From: Acholoe squamosa
Lineage: Eukaryota > Annelida > Polychaeta > Phyllodocida > Polynoidae
Direction: 5' to 3'
Length of the DNA stretch: 64,000 nt
NCBI GenBank assembly: GCA_949317995.1
Contig: OX439036.1
Coordinates: 21,054,854 to 21,118,853 of the forward strand
The notes under the pieces were generated by a model, which searched no databases, had not been told where the DNA came from, and saw only the letters and a list, made by a program, of their open reading frames with translations. Each line of letters begins with the position of its first letter. The stretch's first letter is position 1. Below are positions 56,968 to 64,000 of the stretch, in pieces. Position numbers and translations under genes: made by a program.

Positions 56968-58774
56968 TAAGAAGACTTGTCTCCCCCCCCCCCATGCCAC
57001 TTCAGGCTCAGCCATAGTCTACTTTAAAGGCGCTCTGAATCGAGGAGCTATGTCCGCCAGCGTTAGCATTGTGGCAGACATAGCCGATTCATCACTCAGC
57101 CAGGTAACAAAATCCAATATTAAACAACTGGATACCCAAACTGTTCCAGATTTGTATTGCATACCGGGGTATTCGTGCATATGGTAACCACAGAATTTCT
57201 CCATGGTAACATGTTATGTGCACATGGACTGCGCCATTTTCCACGGTGGCACTTTTGTATGCTCCAGTACTCCGTACCATTCAATGTCCGAATTCTCCAA
57301 ATCTGTAGCACTTTATGGCATTGCCATTTCAATAGTATTATAAGTATGATGTAGTAAGGAAGAAGATCAAACCAGTGTCCATGAATAAGACATTTGGGCA
57401 GTAGGATGGCCACAATATGTACCGGTATTCAAAATATACACAGGGCTCCAGTGTAGCATTTTTATCATAATGTGTGACAGGGAGCATAGAGCGCAGAGCA
57501 CCACTTTGTCCCCAGGATCCAGTGTGCAGACATCGGAATGTCACCAGATGTCACCTTAGTTACCAGAGTTATCGGCTCAACGAATGGGAGGGGGGTACTT
57601 GTCTACATATCCCATTCTTCACAGTATTCCAGTCGTTGTACCATACTAGTACTAAGCCTAAGGGATCATGACTTTTTCACGATGATACATATATACTGTC
57701 TAGCCGAATATGGCTTCCAAACAAGTTGGCTGTGTATACTTTACAGCCAGCTGAGGTAGGATTCCTCAAGAACACTGCCTTTCACTGATCTAAGTAGGCC
57801 CAACCATTGCTGTAGTGTTGAACAAGTACTATAATGTTGGGTGGCTGTTGGCGAGAAATAGGCTAAATATGTTCATGGGCTGATGCTGATCAATGTACTG
57901 CTGACACAGGTTGAAAAGTACTAAATAGGCCTACTGAATTACCCTTAATGTAGGGATGTCAACAATATTCACAATATCTAAATATCGGCAATATTGTGAT
58001 GTTAAACATCGTATCGACATAACCTACATGTTGACTTACCACACACACAAAACACACTGATTTATGAATGAAATGTGATTGGAATGAATGAACCTGATTT
58101 ATTTTTGCCTGTATGGCTAATTTCTGAAACGCTCATTATATGTACGAGAATGTTGGCCAATAAACCATTTGATCAATTAATCAATCATTATATCGATATA
58201 TTTTGAACTAATTTTTCATAAATCTCCAGTCAAATCCATAGAAAATTAGACAAATATGGACATATTTGGTATCAAACTGAAGCACATCAATACACCGCGA
58301 TATAGACTACTTGCATTATTTTTACTTATGATGATGTGTACAAACTAATAATATACCTTTGTGGTTAGAAACACTGTTGAACTAAAAAAATAAATGTCTC
58401 TCATAACCAAGATTTCATTTTCATCTTCATTAATTGATACCCCGACCCCATCACCCATGCTAGAAATGAGCATACAAAGGCAGAGGTGCCAAGTAATTTT
58501 TATATCTTTCGATCAAAAGGAATCAGAAGTCTTTTTTTTTTTTTATCTCAATGGATATATCTATATTTCATATTACAATATATGTCATCCCATCAAGGGT
58601 ATTTATAGCTTTTCCAGCTCTTTTTCTCCTGCTATCTTCACTACTTTCTTTTTTATTGATCTCCTCTATTAGTGTTCTGCCTGAAAAAACACTTTCCCGT
58701 ATAAAAAGTTTAGCGGGAAATTTCTGAAGATCTTAATTTTGGAACCTAAAGTCGTAATAGCTGTAATTAAATAA

Positions 58775-59051
58775 GGGAGTGAACATTTTTTAACAACAGG
58801 GGGGGGGGCTGGTGGGTTTGCACGCTAGCGCGCAAAAAAAATGAGGGCATACAATTTTTTTGACCCCCCCATAAGGGACGAAAATCACACGCGAACATGC
58901 CCTTTTAACCTATAATAACGCGTGGGGTTTTCCACTGAAAACAGGTGGAATTTTCTTGACCCCCCCCCCCCCATCAGAGGGGTTGAAAAAATTCTGACCC
59001 CCCTCAAACCCACCAGCCCCCCCCCCCTGTTGTTAAAACATGATCACTCCC
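58775..59051. mobile_element. PIF/Harbinger-like MITE, copy 4 (nested)
   Basis: GGGAGTGAACATTTTTTAAC after TAA (58772-58774), ending with its inverse at 59051 before TAA (59052-59054). The interior has G and C runs, TTTTTTTGACCCCC and CCACTGAAAACAGGTGGAAT words shared with the 50936-51578 copy. It lies wholly inside the hAT-like element, so it is the younger insertion. Confidence 0.8.
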
Positions 59052-59730
59052 TAAGCTATATAAATATATCTGAAATAAGACAAACGTTTCAATAAGCTTC
59101 AATTGTTATATCTGGACAGGTAACTAATTCAATATACTTTCTTAGGACGATGTGGGAGACCTTCCTTCTCCTGCCAGAGCTACCTTGTTATTGTGGCAAC
59201 CGTGGCCATATCCAACTGCCTTGGTCATGTCTCTCAGCAACCGGTATAAAAGTTTACAGGGTTGCTATGTCACATAGGAAGTTGATTCTTGTGATCACTT
59301 CCAGGTCAAGGGTAAAAGTTTATGACCTGGGGCCCACCTCAGTCAGTGATTGGGGAATCCCCAAGCATTGCTATGGGGTGTGACTCCAAGGTTTCGATCT
59401 TTGGATCTCATCAGGCTCTTAACTGGCGAACAAGGCTTGTGATAATTGTCACAACTTTATCCTTAGATCTAATTGTGCAAAGGATGGCTGATTACCCCAA
59501 ATAATTTCATTTGAAGCAATCAAAATATCAGAGACAAAAACGGTGTCCCTAGAAGATGTGATCTAATGGGGACAACTGTGGACTCTGTTGTGTTAAAATG
59601 GATTTGTTCCAGATTTATTATGAATTCATAAAGTCACCAACCCCTCTTTTCGTAATAATGTGTTTTTGTGACGATGTGTGGGATTGGAAGGGTATTTTTT
59701 CGGGACCACTTTCTTTAGAAGATGGGTGCA

Positions 59731-60420
59731 TCAACTAAATTCATACCAAAGGGGACCTGGGTACGCATTTTTGCTTATCCATTCCCTTTCTATCTGGTTC
59801 CTCCATTTGTCTGCCAGCTCAGTCTGTGGATGGCAGTGTATGATAGTGATTTGCACGTCATTTAGTTTATCATGGCCATTAGTGTTGAAATGGTTACCTA
59901 TGTCTGTTTGCATTTTGGCAGTGCGGATTTTGGTGAAGTGCTCACCAATTCTGTCAATAATACGACGACTCGTTTGGCCTACATATTGTAAACCACACCT
60001 TGTGCAGGTCAGGGCATATATGACATTGGAGCTTTTACAGGTCACATCTATTTTAGTACTATAGGTTTTGCCTGTAGTATGGCGATCGAGTGTAGTCATG
60101 TGAGTGACCCCCACTTATCGCCTTCTTATGTTTTCTGCCCGGGTGGTAATCTAACTTTGCCTTAGTAAGTTATTTTTTAGGCTGGGAGGTTTTCTCAGTG
60201 ACATTAGAAATTTTCTATTGTGTAGGTTGCTTGTGCGGGCTGATTGCGATAATAAGTCCCAGTTACTGGTTATTATTCGTTTCATATTATTGAATGCTGG
60301 GTGGAATGTGGTCACTAGTATGGCCAAATTGTTTTCACATGTCTGAGTGGGGGCCACATTGTGGTAGGTTATGGGGTTTGGGCGAGTTTTCAAGAGGGCC
60401 CTATGGAAACCTTCTGCCAC
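59731..60420 (-). pseudogene. Penelope-like retroelement fragment (GIY-YIG endonuclease and linker)
   Basis: The upstream part (60420-60151) encodes the linker that follows the reverse transcriptase in Penelope-like elements: LVTTFHPAFNNMKRIITSNW and KFLMSLRKPPSLKNNLL. The downstream part (60114-59731) encodes a GIY-YIG-type nuclease: VIYALTCTRCGLQYVGQTSR, RIGEHFTKIR, NHFNTNGHDKLNDVQI and LADKWRNQIEREWI. The two parts are in different frames with stops between, and the reverse transcriptase itself is absent, so this is a truncated, dead copy. It is nested in the hAT-like element. Confidence 0.85.
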
Positions 60421-60686
60421 AAGTTTTATGGGGTAACCCCTGTGTTAGAAATGGGCTGCAGATGTCAGTCCTACTACTAATTCAATGTAGACGATTACCC
60501 AACCCCAAGCTTTATATATTCACCAACTTAGGCCAACATTCTAGGAACTATATACATTTCAAATGTATTGAAATATCGCAATAAATCGCAAAATGGAGAC
60601 CAAAAATCGCGATAATCGCCATTGGAAAAAAGTGGATGTCAATGACATCCCTACCTTAATGATATAATCATTTTAGAGACTTGACT

Positions 60687-60923
60687 TACCGTAATCTCCT
60701 GCGTAGAAGACGCGCTGCGCGTATAAGACGCACCCCAAACTTAGCACATGCATTTTCGCGTATAAGACGCACATTTTAAGGGTGATTTTTGTCAATCCAG
60801 TACTGTTCTATAGTAAAATTACCCCTCGTATAAGACGCACCCCCAACTTGAGAGAAAGCTATAAGACGCCCCAGCATTTTGTTTGGCCTAGAGGACGCGT
60901 CTTATACGCGGGAGTTTACGGTA
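60687..60923. mobile_element. TACCGTAA-ended MITE, copy 4
   Basis: TACCGTAATCTCCTGCGTAG at left and CTTATACGCGGGAGTTTACG then GTA at right, with GTATAAGACGCACCCC inside. At 237 bp it has the same length as the 44544-44780 copy, and the two share most of their interior (for example AAGGGTGATTTTTGTCAATC). Confidence 0.8.
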
Positions 60924-63900
60924 TTTTATTATGAACGTGTCTTGCAACAGACTTCTTGCATAAATAATACAGAACATGATGAAATTGGTCTACTGTGACG
61001 TCATAGATGCAGGAAAGGTCGCAGGCTTCTTAGATGCACCCTAAGAACCCTGCAGCCTTTCCTGCATCTAAGAACCCTGCGGCCTTTCCTGCATCTAAGA
61101 ACCCTGCGGCCTCTCCTTATACATGAATTAGCAGATGTGCTGATGAGTATGCCAGATAATTTTTATTCAAAAAGAAGACTAACAAAATAAGGCATCATGG
61201 ATAGACGGTTATCTTTTCCTTCAAGCAATGGTTTGGTATTTTCTGATTCAAACCAAATTCAGCTGAATAGGTAACTAATGCTAAGCTATTGTTGGCCCAA
61301 CTATTGATCCAATGTTAGCTTGATGTGTTTGTACCAGGGGTGTTGTTGTTGTTGTTTTTGTGGGTTTTTTTTTTGGGGGGGGGGGCACTCCTACATTTTT
61401 CACTCTTCCTGGCTATCTTATCCCGATGTCATATGTATCAATATACTCCCGACACAATGTTGCCGAAAACTTGTTATCAGCGCAGACTAAAGGTGCCTAC
61501 ATCTCAGCTTCTTACATGTAGGCCATATGAACATTGATACTTCAAGACACCCATATAAACTTTACTCTTAACTTGAAAAAAAAAGATAAAAGAAAATGTT
61601 AAGTTTAAAGAGCTAGGGCTCTTATCTTCCACATAGTGAAGAAAAAGGAAAAGGGGGAGTTGTTCAGGGGCAGAGCCCCCAGTATATTAAATATGCCAAC
61701 AAACATGATCCCACCTCCAGCAATGAGGGAGTTCTCAAGAGTCCAGGGAGGTGAACTGTCAAATCCTCCTGGTGAATAGGACATATTATAAGTCTGATAC
61801 TTTATCTAATTCTGTGGAATGGGCAGTACGCGTAGTCGACCAATCTGTCGAACTGTCCCACAGCCACTTTGATACTGCCCGAAGTTCAGGAAGTTCACTC
61901 CAAAATGGGCTCAATTGAATCACAAAGTACTGTAACAATGTCACTTGACAGGCTCTCTATTGCTGTTGAAAGATGTTAATATATATGTTTGGCTTGAAAA
62001 GAATGTTAGGGACAAGAAGAGGGCAGCAGGATTAAAACCTAAAGGGATGTGGCAAACTGTCAGCATTTTGGATTCTATTGGATTCTCCCATACTGCATAG
62101 GAATTCAAGCTGAGATGAGACACCCCCCGACCACACACACCCCTTCCTCAACCCCATAGATTAACATCGTGGAAAAGGTCCACCAAAGTAGCCTGGGTGG
62201 CAGTTTCTCTTAGTGAGCAGACCCATTGTCATTAAAAAATGAAGGCAAAATATCAAAATATTCAGATAAGTATCTTAAATGTATGGGAACATAACATTTT
62301 GTGAAAAATATGTGGGGAAAACAGAATGAGCTTTCTATCTTAAATGGCCATCTGCGTAAATGCGATGCGCTATGTTTGTTTTCGACTTGAGGCTTTCCCT
62401 TAGAAATTCTACATACCGGTGGGCCATTACATACACAGAGATGTCAGACCTTCAGAGTTCCGTGTATTTTCAGAGACTCAAAAGTGTATGATACACTTTA
62501 TACGTGATATCGCTCAGCTCTAAATTCACAGTGAAATATGTGTCTAACTCCATATATTCTAGATAGGTCGGAGGTACACTATTGCCAGGCTAGGGAATTA
62601 AGAGTCACAGGGTCAATGTCACCATATATTTGTCAGATAAACAAGCTAAAGCCTCCAGGGTGTGACCATGCCCCCCCCAAACCCTACCTCTCAGTCCTAA
62701 CCCTAACTTCTCCCCTCCCCCCATCCCCAGGCCATGTGTACAGTGGAGGGGGAGGGCGTGATATCATACATGTTATGTGATATACCTGGCCAGCGCGATA
62801 CAGGTACTGCACTACATTGACATGAAAGCTGCACCGCTCGCCAGTTAATGCTAATCGTATGTTTAACATGCCAGCCTTTCTTTACGACAGTAAACTTTCC
62901 ATGGTCTCTGGTTTGTAAGTTATATTTACCTTAAACTTAAAGGGGAGAGAGATGGAATACATATTGGAACCCACAATACTTTTTGATCTATAAAATAGAA
63001 AAAAAAAAGAAATATATACAGGGGCCTGAAGAAGTTGGGGAAGGAGACCTGCAAAGAAGTGCAGAAAATGTTGATGAGAAATACTGTCAAATGTTATTGA
63101 GTAAAAAAAATTACACAGTGTATGTTTCTATATATTGTAAAAAATACCTCACTTACTATGAAGTGTGCACCGTTCCCATTTAATCTGGTAAATAATAAGG
63201 GACCTGTCCAGACTAATAGTTGGGGTTATAGACAGAGGCCAAGTCTAGTGCCCCTATAATGTACTTGAGTTCTTGGAGCTGATCCAGCTATCATTCACTT
63301 GTTACAAGTCAGGGAGTACCTGTGGATGTATATTGTTACTAGCACCTAGAGCTGTGCCTTAAGGATGTGTTCATTGTTCTTATGTGGCAATACTAAAACT
63401 ATGGTAAGTGACTTTAAACATGTCTTTTCATAGCATTATTCCTCCAGCCGCATGACTAAAGGCCTCTATGTTAGCGTTTGCTCTGTGATTTCTCTCAGTC
63501 TATTTTGCTGGTCAGAAATCGAATTTATCCACACTTCTCAAATCCCAGTGAAGATTGACTCCATGTAATTCAGCGGCCGGTTTATGGGTCTCTCCACATA
63601 ATTAGTTGTACAGTGAGTGTACTTTCAGCTCATGTTTTATGCTCTTTGGATGTAAATATTAGCAGCTAAAAGAGGAATTCAAAAGAAAATCTTTCTATTG
63701 AAAATGTAGCAAAGAATAAGTTGATCAAATGAAGAGTTTTTACCCAGAAACAATGGATGACTTATTACAATTCTTATACATCTTTACATTTATTTAAAAC
63801 TAGCACCTACATTTGAAAGCTTACTGAACCTGGTGTCATAAAATCCACTTTGCGTTTTATACCCCATAGATTCTTGTCGTGAAGAATTCGCTCCCTTAGT

Positions 63901-64000
63901 GAAGAGACCCTGGTAGTGCTTTGATGTTTCCTTTTCAAAAAGAAAATCAATATAAACTGAAATGAGCCAAAGAGCAAATATGCCGCAAGTTGTGTGTGTA
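60924..64000. other. Right-end region without a supported gene
   Basis: It holds a 27-bp tandem triplet (61041-61116), T and G runs near 61360, C-rich words near 62670-62750, and otherwise AT-rich sequence. Short frames exist on both strands, but none has splice context or similarity I can defend. Confidence 0.45.
61041..61116. repeat. 27-bp tandem repeat, about three copies
   Basis: The unit CTAAGAACCCTGCRGCC followed by TTTCCTGCAT repeats about three times with one or two substitutions. Confidence 0.8.

Larger units (their letters stand above)
53129..57942. other. Region upstream of MYSM1
   Basis: No supported gene. The MYSM1 promoter should be just above 53128; the first 200 bp are moderately GC-rich (for example AAGCCGCCGCGTCTTCTTC) with no clear TATA box. 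Further up are the 103-bp inverted arms (53476-54634), two TAGGGATCCACT MITEs (53603-53823, 56752-56967) and a short inverted repeat with ACCGCAG/CTGCGGT ends near 55219-55382. Confidence 0.5.
57951..60653. mobile_element. hAT-like non-autonomous element (2.7 kb) with exact 8-bp target duplication
   Basis: The 8-bp word CCTTAATG lies immediately outside both ends (57943-57950 and 60654-60661). Terminal repeats are TAGGGATGTCA and its inverse. An 8-bp duplication is the signature of hAT elements. The subterminal regions are rich in ATCGCGATA-like words. Inside are a complete Harbinger-like MITE (58775-59051) and a Penelope fragment on the minus strand (59731-60420). No hAT transposase is recognised, so it is non-autonomous or its core was replaced by these insertions. 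Confidence 0.82.

Noticed and set aside
62538..62869. Small frames near the right edge
   Set aside because: Short, C-rich, no splice context or similarity.

Overview
The window is animal nuclear DNA. It has spliced genes with canonical GT-AG introns, a recognisable metazoan MYSM1 deubiquitinase gene, a TIR-domain signalling gene, LINE and Penelope-like retroelements, tRNA-derived SINEs and many small inverted-repeat DNA transposons. The species cannot be fixed from sequence alone. Gene content and repeat load suggest an invertebrate bilaterian, perhaps marine, rather than a vertebrate. There are no bacterial operons, CRISPR arrays or rRNA.

Two multi-exon genes lie in tandem on the minus strand. 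Downstream (1272-31265, continuing or ending below 1272) is a gene I do not recognise as any named family. I assembled 14 phase-compatible exons encoding at least 1115 residues. In order they give a TIR domain with a TLR/MyD88-like BB loop, a Ser/Thr/Pro linker with a Crk-type YDVP motif, about 400 residues of helical repeat-like sequence, a tyrosine-kinase-like domain with SGF in place of DFG and no glycine loop, and a second degenerate kinase domain with Asn at the usual Lys position and HTD for HRD. This TIR, helical, tandem-pseudokinase layout is the best candidate here for something undescribed. It looks like an innate-immunity scaffold that senses or assembles rather than catalyses.

Upstream (36851-53128) is MYSM1 in 16 exons (1093 codons): SANT, AT-hook-like, SWIRM and an intact JAMM/MPN+ catalytic centre (histone H2A deubiquitinase). 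A probable 3'-terminal exon of a plus-strand gene sits at the left edge (171-328, AATAAA at 347-352), convergent with the TIR gene.

The rest is intron or intergenic DNA full of mobile elements, many with clear ends. These include a 3.6-kb foldback element inserted in a 22-bp minisatellite (10578-14165), a 2.7-kb hAT-like element with an exact 8-bp target duplication and a Penelope fragment inside (57951-60653), four Harbinger-like MITEs with TAA/TTA duplications, three TTAA/TTGA-flanked palindromic elements, four TACCGTAA-ended elements (one holding an 86-bp tandem array), a SINE with a 16-bp target duplication, and a 5'-truncated LINE in intron 4 of the TIR gene. Exon borders were read by eye from splice consensus and phase; no transcript evidence was available.
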